Shown piece by piece: positions 25,751 to 35,541 of a stretch of DNA of 64,000 nucleotides. The DNA is taken from contig BQJC01000001.1 of assembly GCA_021604505.1 (NCBI GenBank), positions 956,218-1,020,217 of the forward strand, in the 5' to 3' direction. A program made the position numbers and the translations under genes. How positions within the stretch are numbered: the first letter of the stretch is position 1; each line of letters opens with the position of its first letter. Source of the DNA: Nitrospinaceae bacterium (GTDB taxonomy: Bacteria; Nitrospinota; Nitrospinia; Nitrospinales; VA-1). The notes beneath the pieces were generated by a model. It was not told where the DNA came from. It did not search any database and worked only from the letters and a program-made list of their open reading frames with translations.

Positions 25751-27442
25751 TCAGTCGGTCACTGCGCCTTGCGATGCGGAAGAAACCAGTTTGGCATACT
25801 TTGCGAGCACGCCGGATTTATATTTAATGGCAGGCGCTTTCCAGTTTTGTTTGCGTTTCTGGATTTCTTCCTCGGTCAGTTTGACTTCCAGCAGGTGCTT
25901 GTCGATATCGACGACAATGGTGTCGCCTTCTTCAAGCAGACCGATCATGCCGCCGACCTGAGCTTCCGGTGCGACATGGCCGATGACGATGCCGTAGGTC
26001 CCGCCTGAAAACCGGCCGTCTGTGATGAGCGCGACTTTATCGCCCAGCCCTTCTCCGACCAGCGCGGAGGTCGGAGCCAGCATTTCCCGCATGCCGGGGC
26101 CGCCTTTGGGTCCTTCGTAGCGGATGACGACGACATCGCCTGCTTTAATCTTGTTCGCCATGATGGCGTCCAGGCTTTCCTCTTCAGAATCAAAAATCCG
26201 GGCGGGTCCTTCGATGCGCCGGGTTTTGATTCCGGAAATCTTCGCGACGGAGCCTTCCGGGCTGATATTGCCTTTCAGAATAACCAAATGACCCTGCTTT
26301 GATTTGGGTTTGTCCAAAGGGAGAATCACATCCTGCCCGGGGTTGGGGTTGTCCGGGACGTCCTTTAAATTCTCCGCGACGGTTTTCCCAGTGACGGTCA
26401 GGCAGTCTCCGTGAATCAGTCCGGCGTTTAACAGCATCTTCATGACCTGAGGAATGCCCCCGGACTGGTGCAGGTCGATGGCGACATATTTTCCGGAGGG
26501 TTTGAGGTCGCAAAAATGCGGGGTTTTTTCCCGGATGGCTTCAAAATCTTCGATTTTTAAATCCACGTTCAATGAATGAGCGATGGCCAATAGATGCAGG
26601 ACGGCATTCGTCGACCCGCCGACCGCCATGACCACGGCGATGGCATTTTCCAAAGCCTTGCGAGTGATGATGTCTCTCGGAACGATATTTTTTTCCAGCA
26701 GGGGAAACAAGGCCGCGGCGCTCAGTCCGGTACTGAGTTCTTTTTCTTTATCCTCGTTGGCCATCGTCGAACTGTATGGAAGGCTGAGACCCATCGCTTC
26801 GATGGCGGAGGACATGGTGTTGGCCGTGAACATGCCGCCGCAGGAACCGAAACCGGGACAGGCGTGTTTTTCTATTTCAAACAGTTCCTTCTGATCGATG
26901 GTGCCGGCGCTGTATTGACCGACGGCTTCAAAGGCGCTGACCACCGTCAGATCCTGTCCGTGCAGATGACCGGGTTTGATGGTGCCTCCATAAACAAAGA
27001 TACCGGGAATGTCGAGACGCGCCATGGCGATCATGGCTCCCGGCATATTCTTGTCGCACCCGCCGATGCAGATGACCGCATCGAGATTGGCCCCCCGGCA
27101 GACCGTTTCGATTGAATCGGCGATGACTTCGCGGCTGACCAGGGAACATTTCATTCCCTGAGTTCCCATGGAGATGCCGTCGCTCACGGTGATCGTGCCG
27201 AAGGTTTGCGGCATGCCGCCTTTGTTGCGGATTTCCGATGAGGCGACATCGGCCAGTTTTCCTAACCCTGCGTTGCAGGGCGTGACATCACTTTGCCCGT
27301 TGGCGATACCGATGACAGGTTTGTCAAAATCATCATCCGTGAAGCCCACCGCACGCAGCATGGCGCGGTTGGGGGAGCGTTTATCCCCCTGAGTGATAAC
27401 ACGGCTTTTTCGGTTCAGGTGTCCTGAGCCCTTTTCCGACAT
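25751..27442 (-). CDS. ilvD: Dihydroxy-acid dehydratase
   Basis: A 563-residue IlvD/Edd enzyme that dehydrates 2,3-dihydroxy-isovalerate and -methylvalerate in valine, leucine and isoleucine synthesis. The Fe-S cluster ligands are visible: Cys56 in SDVTPCN, Cys129 in [12 protein letters not shown], and the third in [15 protein letters not shown]. The C-terminal half has [34 protein letters not shown], the Mg2+/substrate-binding segment, which with the length separates it from phosphogluconate dehydratase. It is a single-gene unit in this window. Confidence 0.97.
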   Translation of the reverse strand: MSEKGSGHLNRKSRVITQGDKRSPNRAMLRAVGFTDDDFDKPVIGIANGQSDVTPCNAGLGKLADVASSEIRNKGGMPQTFGTITVSDGISMGTQGMKCSLVSREVIADSIETVCRGANLDAVICIGGCDKNMPGAMIAMARLDIPGIFVYGGTIKPGHLHGQDLTVVSAFEAVGQYSAGTIDQKELFEIEKHACPGFGSCGGMFTANTMSSAIEAMGLSLPYSSTMANEDKEKELSTGLSAAALFPLLEKNIVPRDIITRKALENAIAVVMAVGGSTNAVLHLLAIAHSLNVDLKIEDFEAIREKTPHFCDLKPSGKYVAIDLHQSGGIPQVMKMLLNAGLIHGDCLTVTGKTVAENLKDVPDNPNPGQDVILPLDKPKSKQGHLVILKGNISPEGSVAKISGIKTRRIEGPARIFDSEEESLDAIMANKIKAGDVVVIRYEGPKGGPGMREMLAPTSALVGEGLGDKVALITDGRFSGGTYGIVIGHVAPEAQVGGMIGLLEEGDTIVVDIDKHLLEVKLTEEEIQKRKQNWKAPAIKYKSGVLAKYAKLVSSASQGAVTD

Positions 27443-27552
27443 ATAAAAACTCCTCTGAATAAAAAATTAAACGGGTGTTGTCCGTTGGATTTAATAGCTG
27501 GGCTTTAATAATAACCCTCTGGAAGGATTTTTGAAAATAAAATATAAGGATA

Positions 27553-29193
27553 TCAATCGTTAACGAGGATGATCGCCGGTTGCTGGATATACCCGGAATC
27601 GCCATTCGGATGAGCGATAACATAGTGTCGGGGGGCAGGGGAGGGAACCATTTTCACCCCGGAGCCGGTTTTTTGGATTTCATGGTGAAAGGGAATCATG
27701 GGAGATTTACGGTCGCCCTGCCAGGTTTTCTGCTTGAGTTCCCCGGATTCACCCAATCGATTTTTGAGGAACCGGGGAAGGTGGAATATGCGTTGAGAAT
27801 ACAAGTAATCCAGTTTCAACAAATCAAATTCCAGATCGTTACCTCCCAGAAGAAACGCATCGTGCAGAATTTTATACTGGCTGTCCAGAGAGTGCGAACG
27901 AAACAGAAGATTTTTTTCGTCCATGTATTGCAAAATGTGATCGAATAATTTTACCGGGGTCCAGGTTTTTAACAGGTTTTCGATTGTGAATCGAAAACGT
28001 TTGGAATTGTAAAACAGCTCGAACACTTCCGTAAACTTCTTAAGATAAATCACCCCGTCGGCGGATAAATCGTTGCTCGAAATGAGTTCGTAAGGAGGAG
28101 TGGACTGAAATTGATATCCGCAACTTTCAATAACGGAGTTGATGGGCGCTCCGGGGAGAAATTTTAAAAATCCGAGTTGCAGTTCGTGCGGTTTCAAAGA
28201 AAGAACCTCTTCAAAAGAGTTCAGCATTTGCTCGAGAGTTTCACCGGGAAGGCCGAAGATCAAATCACAGTGACAATGGATTTTATTTTGCCGGCTCAGC
28301 GCTGCAATTGCGTCGAACAATTTTTGATTGTTCTGCTTTCTCTGAATGGAATCCTGGGTTGAGTCGTCGGTCGTCTGCACGCCGATTTCAAACTGAAACA
28401 TTCCTTCCGGGACGGTGGCAAGAAAGTCCAGGATGTCCGGCGTTAAAATATCCGCCACCACTTCAAAATGAAAGGACGCTCCTCTAAACCGGGTCAGCCA
28501 CTGCATCAACTCCTGCATTTGTTTTGGTTTCAAATTGAACGTGCGGTCGACAAACTTGATCCGCCTGGCGCCTGCTGTGACCAGTTTTTCGATTTGTTTT
28601 TTCGTGGCGTCCTGCTCAAAATAGCGGACTTTTTTGTCCAGCGCGGACAGACAGAACGAGCAAAGGTAAGGACAGCCTCTTGAGGTCTCCAGATAAGCGA
28701 TGCGGTTTTTCAGGTTCGGCAAATCCTCTTCAAGATAAGGCGGAGCCAGGTCCGGCAGATCCACGCCATAAGTGTTCCAACGGTCAAGCACTTCCTGTGT
28801 GGGGTTTTCGTTGCGTTCCTGGTACTTGAGAAATTCAACCCACTTGCTTTCGCCTTCCCCTGAGATGGTGGTGTATTGATCGGACAATTCTTTTTCGAAG
28901 GAAACTTCAGGACCGCCGATGACAATTTTCAACTCCGGGTTTTGCTTTTTCAGCCGTTCGATCAACTCAAAACTTTGATGGCGGTTCCAGATATAAATGC
29001 TGACCCCTAAAATTTCGGTGCGGCGCTTTTGAATCTCCGCGGCGATTTTCCATACAGGCTGGTTGATGACAAATTCCTCAATCCAGACATTTTGAAACCC
29101 GGCGGTCCGCGCCGCATTTCTGAGGTAGCGCAAACTGAGGGCGGTCTGGATGAATTTGGCGTTGAGAGTGATGAGGCCGATGGATCGTTTCAT
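27553..29193 (-). CDS. B12-binding-type radical SAM protein with DUF4080 domain
   Basis: A 546-residue protein with three parts: an N-terminal B12-binding-like Rossmann domain (about residues 1-140; GVSIYIWNRHQ, KIVIGGPEVS), the radical SAM barrel with the cluster motif CPYLCSFC in SRGCPYLCSFCLS, and a C-terminal DUF4080 domain (from about 370). The reaction of the DUF4080 group is not known; related B12-radical SAM enzymes methylate or rearrange unactivated carbons. With a CarH-like regulator and a CbiX-like protein in the same window, it is the third gene linked to corrinoids. Confidence 0.9.
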   Translation of the reverse strand: MKRSIGLITLNAKFIQTALSLRYLRNAARTAGFQNVWIEEFVINQPVWKIAAEIQKRRTEILGVSIYIWNRHQSFELIERLKKQNPELKIVIGGPEVSFEKELSDQYTTISGEGESKWVEFLKYQERNENPTQEVLDRWNTYGVDLPDLAPPYLEEDLPNLKNRIAYLETSRGCPYLCSFCLSALDKKVRYFEQDATKKQIEKLVTAGARRIKFVDRTFNLKPKQMQELMQWLTRFRGASFHFEVVADILTPDILDFLATVPEGMFQFEIGVQTTDDSTQDSIQRKQNNQKLFDAIAALSRQNKIHCHCDLIFGLPGETLEQMLNSFEEVLSLKPHELQLGFLKFLPGAPINSVIESCGYQFQSTPPYELISSNDLSADGVIYLKKFTEVFELFYNSKRFRFTIENLLKTWTPVKLFDHILQYMDEKNLLFRSHSLDSQYKILHDAFLLGGNDLEFDLLKLDYLYSQRIFHLPRFLKNRLGESGELKQKTWQGDRKSPMIPFHHEIQKTGSGVKMVPSPAPRHYVIAHPNGDSGYIQQPAIILVND

Positions 29194-29382
29194 GGGTCGA
29201 GTGCGAACTTTAATTTGGATTGTTTCAATTATAGAACAAGGACGAGAGGGATACGGAGAAATAACCAGGGGTGTTGCGAATATTTTTGCCAGGACTATGA
29301 GCTAGACCTTTTGCATGAGTCCAGTTCCTTGACTTCCTTAAAAACTCATGGGTCATAAACATTGGGTCCAGCGGTACGCTGG

Positions 29383-30201
29383 TTATTTCTTTTGGCAGAC
29401 TTTACAGTAAAACGTCGATCGTCCGGAATGGACGGTTCGGGAGATGGGGGTTTGGCAATGGGGACAGGGTTGATTTTCTTTGCCGTAAACAGACAGGTTG
29501 ACGGCATAGTAGCCAGGCGTGTTGTCGGCGCTGAAGAAATCGCGCAACGTGGTGCCTCCGGAGGCGATACTGTTTTTCAATGTGGACTGTAAAGAGGGAA
29601 TCAACTTTTGCCATTGGGCGAGCGTGATTTTTCCCGCATGCTTCATAGGATGGATCGCCGCGTCGAACAAAGATTCGCAGGCATAGATATTGCCGACTCC
29701 GGTGATGCGTTTGGAATCCATGAGGAAAGATTTGATCGGCACTTTCCGGTTTCTAGCCATGACTTTTAATGCCTTTGGGGTTGTTTCCTCTCCCAGGGGG
29801 TCCAGACCCAGATGGTTTAAAAGCGGATGGCCTTCATCGTTTTGGGCCCACAAAATACAGCCGAAGCGACGCGGATCGATAAAGTGCAAATAAACATCCG
29901 GCTCAAAGTGAAAAATAGCATGCGTGTGATTCTCAACAGATTTCATGGAAGGGTGTCGAACCACCCGTCCGCTCATTCCCAAATGCAAAATCATTGCGCC
30001 GGTGGGGACGTGCATCAATAAGTATTTGCCGCGGCGGGTGATGTCAGAAACAATTTTTCCGGACAACTCCTCCTTGAGTTTCTCTCGCGGAATGGGAAAG
30101 CGGATGTCCTTTCGGAAAAACTTTAGCTTGAGCAGGGTCTTATTTTTTACCAGCGGGAGAAGAGCGCGTCTCAGTGTTTCGACTTCTGGAAGCTCGGGCA
30201 T
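29383..30201 (-). CDS. mutM: Formamidopyrimidine-DNA glycosylase
   Basis: A 272-residue Fpg/MutM that removes 8-oxoguanine and cleaves the abasic strand. The start PELPEVET gives the catalytic Pro2 and Glu3. The conserved Lys in SGKIVSDITRRGKYLL, the helix-two-turn-helix around ITGVGNIYACESLF, and the C-terminal zinc finger (CPHCQTPISRTVHSGRSTFYCKVC) are complete. It follows grpE with a 21-base gap and is probably the third gene of the hrcA operon. A small hairpin (CCAGCG-TAC-CGCTGG, 29368-29382) begins right at its stop. Confidence 0.97.
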   Translation of the reverse strand: MPELPEVETLRRALLPLVKNKTLLKLKFFRKDIRFPIPREKLKEELSGKIVSDITRRGKYLLMHVPTGAMILHLGMSGRVVRHPSMKSVENHTHAIFHFEPDVYLHFIDPRRFGCILWAQNDEGHPLLNHLGLDPLGEETTPKALKVMARNRKVPIKSFLMDSKRITGVGNIYACESLFDAAIHPMKHAGKITLAQWQKLIPSLQSTLKNSIASGGTTLRDFFSADNTPGYYAVNLSVYGKENQPCPHCQTPISRTVHSGRSTFYCKVCQKK

Positions 30202-30222
30202 GGGAAGGCAGGCGCAACGCTT

Positions 30223-30882
30223 CTACGAATCGGAAGATTCCGGTGGTGCTTTTGAGTCTTCATTCGAAATTTCAGCGTTCTCTTTGCCAGAGGTTTCAGG
30301 TGCTTTAGCGACCACGACCTTTGAAGGACGAAGCATCCGCCCTTTCAACCGATAGCCCTTGGAATACTCTTCGGTGATGGTGTTTTCTTCATGATCGTCC
30401 GATTCCACCTGGCACATGACCTCGTGAAGATTGGGATCGAATTTTTTGCCCAGAGCCTCTACGGATTCCACCTTTTCTTTTTCAAGAAAGGAATGGAATT
30501 GCTTGAGAATCATTTCTACGCCTTCCTGCAGGCTTTTGACTGTAGGGTTTGGAGCCGATAAAGCGCGTTCCAGGTTGTCGTTGATTAGAATCAGTTCTTT
30601 GAGCAACCGCTCGTTGGCGTACTGTGAAAAATCCTCTTTTTCCTTTTGCAATCTCTTTTTGAAATTTTCTGTGTCGGCTTTATAGCGGAGGAACTCACCT
30701 TTCAGTTCGGCAATTTCTTCCTCCTTTTTTTTCAGATTTTCGTTCAATATTTCAGTGGGGTCTTTTTCAGACTCCCCGGCTTCATCGGTTTCATCCATAG
30801 AAGTGTCTGCGCCGGATTCGCCCGCAACGGGTTCTTCAATTTCTAAATCCATATTTTTATCGTAAGTGGTTTTCTTCTTCAT
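30223..30882 (-). CDS. grpE: Nucleotide exchange factor GrpE
   Basis: A 219-residue DnaK co-chaperone. An acidic, disordered N-terminus (to about residue 50) precedes the long coiled coil (NLKKKEEEIAELKGEFLRYKADTENFKKRLQKEKEDF), then the four-helix bundle (LLKELILINDNLERAL) and the beta wing that contacts DnaK (VEALGKKFDPNLHEVMCQVES and GYRLKGRMLRPSKVVVAK). It lies nine bases after hrcA. dnaK and dnaJ are not in the window, so the heat-shock genes are split. Confidence 0.96.
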   Translation of the reverse strand: MKKKTTYDKNMDLEIEEPVAGESGADTSMDETDEAGESEKDPTEILNENLKKKEEEIAELKGEFLRYKADTENFKKRLQKEKEDFSQYANERLLKELILINDNLERALSAPNPTVKSLQEGVEMILKQFHSFLEKEKVESVEALGKKFDPNLHEVMCQVESDDHEENTITEEYSKGYRLKGRMLRPSKVVVAKAPETSGKENAEISNEDSKAPPESSDS

Positions 30883-30891
30883 AATTCTAAT

Positions 30892-31944
30892 TCAATACTC
30901 CAGATCGTTTTGCGATATTAAGGTAGAAACGGTTTTTGCTGTTTGATTGACGATGGGGATGATTTTTTTATAATCCATCCGTTTCGGGCCAAAAATAGCC
31001 AGACTACCCAGAATTTCATCTCCCTTTTGATAGTTTTTGGCGATTAAACTGCACCCTTCCATTTCTTCATCCAGAAATTCCTGCCCGATGAGAATCGTCA
31101 TTCCCTCCTGTTTGAGGCAACGGTCCAACAGCTTGACCAGCTTGGATTTTTCTTCCAGGGTTTTTAGAAGCCCCTTGATTTTTTCCAGATCGGCCCGGAA
31201 TTCAGGATGATCCAGCAGGTTCAAGGCGCCTTCCACCAGGAGAGGATGGGTGTCCAAATCCTCCGCAAACAGTTTGTTAGAAAGATCCATGGCCTTCTTC
31301 ATCAACTGGTCGTAGTGCTCCCGCTCATTTCTCAACCGGTAAACCAGTTCCTTACGGATGGTTTGTATGGATTTTCCACTGAACTCTGCATTGAGGTAAT
31401 TGGAGATGGAAGTCAGTTTTTCCTGTGTCATTTCCTTTTCCAGAGCAATGACTTTATTCTGCATGATTCCAAGGTCGGAATAGAACACCGCCAATGCCCG
31501 GTCGGAAGCCACTTTGATGAATTCGATATGCTTGAACAACGTTTGAGAAAACGTCGGAAGCATGACCAGTCCCGTGTGTTGAGAGCTGACGGAAAGGGCA
31601 TTGCACGCTGTCTCTAACACTTCCTGCAGGTTGTGGTTACCCGTGCCATAGCCATAAGTTTGATCCTCCACCTCCTTAAGCAGGTTTTGTGGATTGAGGA
31701 GTTGGTCCACATAAAATTGATAACCCTGGTCCGTCGGAATGCGGCCTGCCGAGGTGTGCGGTTGATGTAAATAACCCATTTCCTCCAAGTCGGACATCAC
31801 ATTGCGGATGGTTGCCGGGCTCAACTTTTCTGAGTGTTTCCTGGAGATACTTCTAGAACCCACCGGCTCTGCATTCTGGATGTATTCATTGACCACCTCC
31901 AAAAGCACCGCTTTCCTTCTGTCGTCCAGATGAAATTTGCTCAT
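30892..31944 (-). CDS. hrcA: Heat-inducible transcription repressor HrcA
   Basis: A 350-residue HrcA: N-terminal winged helix (DRRKAVLLEVVNEYIQNAEPVGSRSISR, SPATIRNVMSDLEEMGYLHQPHTSAGRIPTDQGY) followed by the GAF-like and dimerisation domains. It normally represses groE and dnaK operons by binding the CIRCE inverted repeat. I looked for CIRCE (TTAGCACTC/GAGTGCTAA) in the 175 bases upstream and did not find it, so this operon may be controlled by another route or the site differs. First gene of hrcA-grpE-mutM. Confidence 0.96.
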   Translation of the reverse strand: MSKFHLDDRRKAVLLEVVNEYIQNAEPVGSRSISRKHSEKLSPATIRNVMSDLEEMGYLHQPHTSAGRIPTDQGYQFYVDQLLNPQNLLKEVEDQTYGYGTGNHNLQEVLETACNALSVSSQHTGLVMLPTFSQTLFKHIEFIKVASDRALAVFYSDLGIMQNKVIALEKEMTQEKLTSISNYLNAEFSGKSIQTIRKELVYRLRNEREHYDQLMKKAMDLSNKLFAEDLDTHPLLVEGALNLLDHPEFRADLEKIKGLLKTLEEKSKLVKLLDRCLKQEGMTILIGQEFLDEEMEGCSLIAKNYQKGDEILGSLAIFGPKRMDYKKIIPIVNQTAKTVSTLISQNDLEY

Positions 31945-32119
31945 TGATTTAAAGGTAAAATGGTTTGGAGGAGATCAGATAATCTATTGCTACAATAAAT
32001 TATCAGTCAAGCCCTGCAATGTCAATAACAAGCCAAACGCATAGAACCGGGTTAAAACGCTCTAAAAATATTGAAAAATTTGGCTTTAGGTAATTTATGG
32101 CTTTGCTTGAGAGGTGCGT

Positions 32120-34426
32120 TTAAGAAGGAGCGGGCAACGAAACAGTAATGAGAGTTCCATGAGAAGGTTTGCTTTGAGCAGAAATTTTGCCGCCATGCTG
32201 GTTGACAATTTTTTGGCAAATGGTGAGGCCCATTCCTGTTCCCTCATAATCGCTTTTGGTGTGCAGACGTTGGAAAGGTTTAAAAATTTTACTCACGTAT
32301 TTTTCATCAAAACCGATTCCATTGTCCTTCACAGAAATCCGGTAAAACCCTTCTTCCTTTGCAGAGCAGTTTATCTTAACGATGGGAGAAACATCGGTTT
32401 TATGGTATTTAATCGCGTTTGAAATCAGATTCTGGAATAGTTGGCGAATTTGCATTTGATCCCCTTCAATGACGGGTAAACGACCCATGAAAACCTTTCC
32501 CTTATTGTTTGTGATCAATAAATCAAGATCCTCCACGACTTCAGGGATCAATCGGTTGAGGTCAATGGGTGACAATGTTTTTGATATAGTGGTTACCTTG
32601 GAAAACTCAAGGAGATCCCCGATAAACTGACTCAAGCGCTCGGCGGATTTTTGCATCCGTTGCAAGGTATCCCGTCCTTGTGGGTCCTGATTGGAGATTT
32701 GGGTTTCCAAACGGTCTCCAAGGATTATGATTTTGCGGAGCGGTTCCTGAAGGTCGTGGGAAGCGATAGTGGAGAAGTCTTGCAGTTCCATATTGCTGCG
32801 TTCCAGTTCATCGGCATATGCTTTGAGTTTTGTTTCCGCAGTTTTGCGCTCCGTGATATCTTTCATTACCCCTATGAATCGGGTTTTTCCTGTAATAGCC
32901 ATTTTCCGGACGGACAATGCCAGGTCAAATATAGACCCGTTTTGGTGTCTGCCCTGGACTTCACGGTCCAGTTCCAGATTTATGGCCTGATCTTTGGATG
33001 CATACCGCCGCAGGTATCCGTCATGCTCCGATCGGTAGGGTTCCGGCATGAGGGTTTTTATGTTCCGGCCGATGATTTCTGAGGCTTGATAGCCAAACAT
33101 TTTTTCCGCCGCCGGGTTGAAGGTATCGACCGACCCCAGCTCATTGATGGTGATGATGGCGTCACCGGCGTTGTCCATGATGGCGCGGGAACGGACCTCA
33201 CTTTCAATCACGTCCTGGAGAGCCGACTGGCGGTCAATTTCCGTTCGGACCTGGCGGAAATGAAATATAAAGGCGGATAGCGCGGATAAAACAAAAAACC
33301 CGAAAAGCAAAACAAACCAGGAGTTCATGGTTTGCAAAGGCGCAAACGCCTCATCCACATCCATTTCTGTAGCCACTCCAAAATAATAGTCTGGCAGCCA
33401 GGCCCAGGCTCCCACGACCAGCACTCCCCGATAGTCATTGTATCCGTCCACATTGATACCCGTTTTCCCTTTTGTGGCACTCGCGGCCATGAAGGTCAGT
33501 GGTTGTTGTGAGCGGGGCGGGGCGGGGCGAAATCTCCTTATCATGTTGGCGCCGGGGTCGCGAACCTGCATTTGCAGGATGGCCCGGTTTTCCAGGTGCT
33601 CTGCCAGGAGTCCCGCTTTTTTGAGTTGAGAGTTGAATCGGCTTTCCGAAAGCATAAGACCCTCCCCGTTAAGGGCATAGGTTTCCCCGGTTTTACCCAA
33701 ACGGTTGATTTCTAATATGCGCGTGAAGGCAATCTCCGGACGAATACGAAAACCCAGCACGCCAACGGTTTCACCCGCCGGGTCGCGGATAGGGGTTGAG
33801 GCAAACATGGTGGGCCAATTTGAATGCCAGACCCCATGAACGTCCGGCAAATCCACTTCCCCTGTAAAAGGGGGGGAAAGGACGGTATCCCCCTGGAGAG
33901 AACGATAGAAAAAATCGGAATGCTCTATCAACTGACGCTTGCCAAGTGGTTCCTCCAGGAAAGCCCCCAACTGATATCCGGTGTTGTCCAAAAGAACGAA
34001 TCCGATAAAACCATATTTCTTACACGCCGCTCCAAGGTGTTCCCTTAGCCAGCGGAGTTCCTGGGTTTGTTTTAGAATATCCGGACCAACATCCTTAGTT
34101 TTTGAGACTTCAATAAAAGAGAGAATTTTTTGACGGACTTCGGGTTGAGTCGCCAATACCTGAGCATCCAGTTTTTTGTCCTCAATCCAGATTTTTAAAG
34201 CTTCTATGTTCGCGGAGAGGGTTGTCTGAAGCTGTGCGGCGAGGTTCTTTTTCATTTCCTTCTCAACAGCAGAAAGCCCGAACCAGCCAATGGCGGCGAG
34301 AAGGAGGATCGTCGCAAAAGACAAACGAACATTGGGCGAGAGCAGGAGTGCAAGCCGTCTGTTCCAATGTTTTGAGGGAGTATTTATACGGGATTCAGGA
34401 GGAGGGTCGCGTTTTTCCTGATTCAT
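32120..34426 (-). CDS. Membrane sensor histidine kinase with Cache-like and PAS domains
   Basis: A 768-residue kinase. Two membrane helices (about residues 34-53 and 368-388) frame a periplasmic double-Cache-like sensor with the typical GVLGFRIRPEIAF and TGETYALNGEGLMLSES segments. A PAS domain follows (AIMDNAGDAIITINELG to MKDITERK), then HisKA with ASHDLQEPLR holding the phospho-His, and the ATPase domain (N box NLISNAIKYHK, G1 VKDNGIGFDEKY, G2 GTGMGLTICQKIV). The ligand is unknown; Cache sensors often bind small organic acids or amino acids. No HisKA-matched regulator is adjacent. Confidence 0.93.
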   Translation of the reverse strand: MNQEKRDPPPESRINTPSKHWNRRLALLLSPNVRLSFATILLLAAIGWFGLSAVEKEMKKNLAAQLQTTLSANIEALKIWIEDKKLDAQVLATQPEVRQKILSFIEVSKTKDVGPDILKQTQELRWLREHLGAACKKYGFIGFVLLDNTGYQLGAFLEEPLGKRQLIEHSDFFYRSLQGDTVLSPPFTGEVDLPDVHGVWHSNWPTMFASTPIRDPAGETVGVLGFRIRPEIAFTRILEINRLGKTGETYALNGEGLMLSESRFNSQLKKAGLLAEHLENRAILQMQVRDPGANMIRRFRPAPPRSQQPLTFMAASATKGKTGINVDGYNDYRGVLVVGAWAWLPDYYFGVATEMDVDEAFAPLQTMNSWFVLLFGFFVLSALSAFIFHFRQVRTEIDRQSALQDVIESEVRSRAIMDNAGDAIITINELGSVDTFNPAAEKMFGYQASEIIGRNIKTLMPEPYRSEHDGYLRRYASKDQAINLELDREVQGRHQNGSIFDLALSVRKMAITGKTRFIGVMKDITERKTAETKLKAYADELERSNMELQDFSTIASHDLQEPLRKIIILGDRLETQISNQDPQGRDTLQRMQKSAERLSQFIGDLLEFSKVTTISKTLSPIDLNRLIPEVVEDLDLLITNNKGKVFMGRLPVIEGDQMQIRQLFQNLISNAIKYHKTDVSPIVKINCSAKEEGFYRISVKDNGIGFDEKYVSKIFKPFQRLHTKSDYEGTGMGLTICQKIVNQHGGKISAQSKPSHGTLITVSLPAPS

Positions 34427-34718
34427 GATCCAGCTCCTTTAACAAATGGTTTTTAGGGCTTCAGCTTTAGGGGCGACGCAAAACCAGGATTCAAACGGGT
34501 CAACCTGCATATTTAAAGTTACATCTAATCCAACTGTAAAATTAATAAGTAAACGGCGTGATCGCTTTTCTTCTAATAGTAAGGGAATTGGAAAGTTTAA
34601 AAAGGCCGGTGAGAAAAAACTAGCCTATTGAAACACAATACATTTTCTGTAGCAATCGAGGGAACTCTGAAAATAATGTCATATTTTGAATGACATTTTA
34701 TTGGCAAAGTGAAGCCGG

Positions 34719-35366
34719 TCAGTGGATCAAGCCATTTTTTATGGCGTAGTAAGTCAATTGTGAATTATTGCTCAACTTCAACTTCTCCAAAATGCGGCTC
34801 CGGTAGGTGCTGATGGTCGGGACACTAAGAGATAGCTCTGCCGCAATTTCTGAAACGGTCCTGCCGGAAGCAATGAGGGTGAACACCTGGTATTCCCGGT
34901 TGGACAGTAAATTGTGGGAAGGAGTGTCAAAACTGACTTCAAGGTCCTCGGCCAACTTTTCAGCGAGGGAATGGCTGACGTATTTTCTTCCTTCGGCGAC
35001 CTTTCGAATGGCTTCAAGGAGATCGGGTATAGAACCGTTCTTTGTCAGGTAGCCGGAAGCGCCAGCCTTTAATAACCGGACGGCATATTGATTTTCCGGA
35101 TACATGGTATAAATCAATACCGGCAGGTCGGGTTGTTTGGATTTAATTTCTTTAAGAATATCAATAATGTTTGGGCCAGGCATGGCAATATCGAGAATGA
35201 GAACGTCCCAGCCATTATTCATGATTTTTTGCAGCAATACGTGTCCATTATTAGCTTCGCCGGTGATGGCCATTTCCGGGCAACAGGACAGGATTTTTTT
35301 CAATCCCTCGCGGACGATGGCATGGTCATCAGCGATAAAAATGTTGATAGCGTCGAGAGCGATCAT
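34719..35366 (-). CDS. NarL/FixJ-type response regulator
   Basis: A 215-residue regulator. The receiver has the acidic pair in IFIADDHAIVREG, the phospho-Asp in DVLILDIAMPG, the Thr in LPVLIYTMYP and the Lys in SGYLTKNGS. The C-terminal LuxR/NarL helix-turn-helix is LLSNREYQVFTLIASGRTVSEIAAELSLSVPTISTYRSRILEKL. I take ATG 35366 as start, since the fold begins just after it; the in-frame TTG at 35390 is the alternative. Its most likely kinase is the HisKA_3-type sensor encoded 176 bases upstream on the same strand. Confidence 0.93.
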   Translation of the reverse strand: MIALDAINIFIADDHAIVREGLKKILSCCPEMAITGEANNGHVLLQKIMNNGWDVLILDIAMPGPNIIDILKEIKSKQPDLPVLIYTMYPENQYAVRLLKAGASGYLTKNGSIPDLLEAIRKVAEGRKYVSHSLAEKLAEDLEVSFDTPSHNLLSNREYQVFTLIASGRTVSEIAAELSLSVPTISTYRSRILEKLKLSNNSQLTYYAIKNGLIH

Positions 35367-35541
35367 ATGCGGGAAAAAGCCTCTCTTCAAAAAATATTAG
35401 ACAAAGTTAATGCATGTGCGAAAAACTGCTTTAGATAAATGTCCCAATACCTTTGAAATTAATTGCAAAAAGGGCTCATTATATGTTGTATCAACGAGAA
35501 GCCACAATCGTTTGGTCACTGATAATTTTGTAGTTTTATGA

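Noticed and set aside
31945-32119. CIRCE operator upstream of hrcA
   Set aside because: I read both strands for TTAGCACTC and GAGTGCTAA or close variants and found none.
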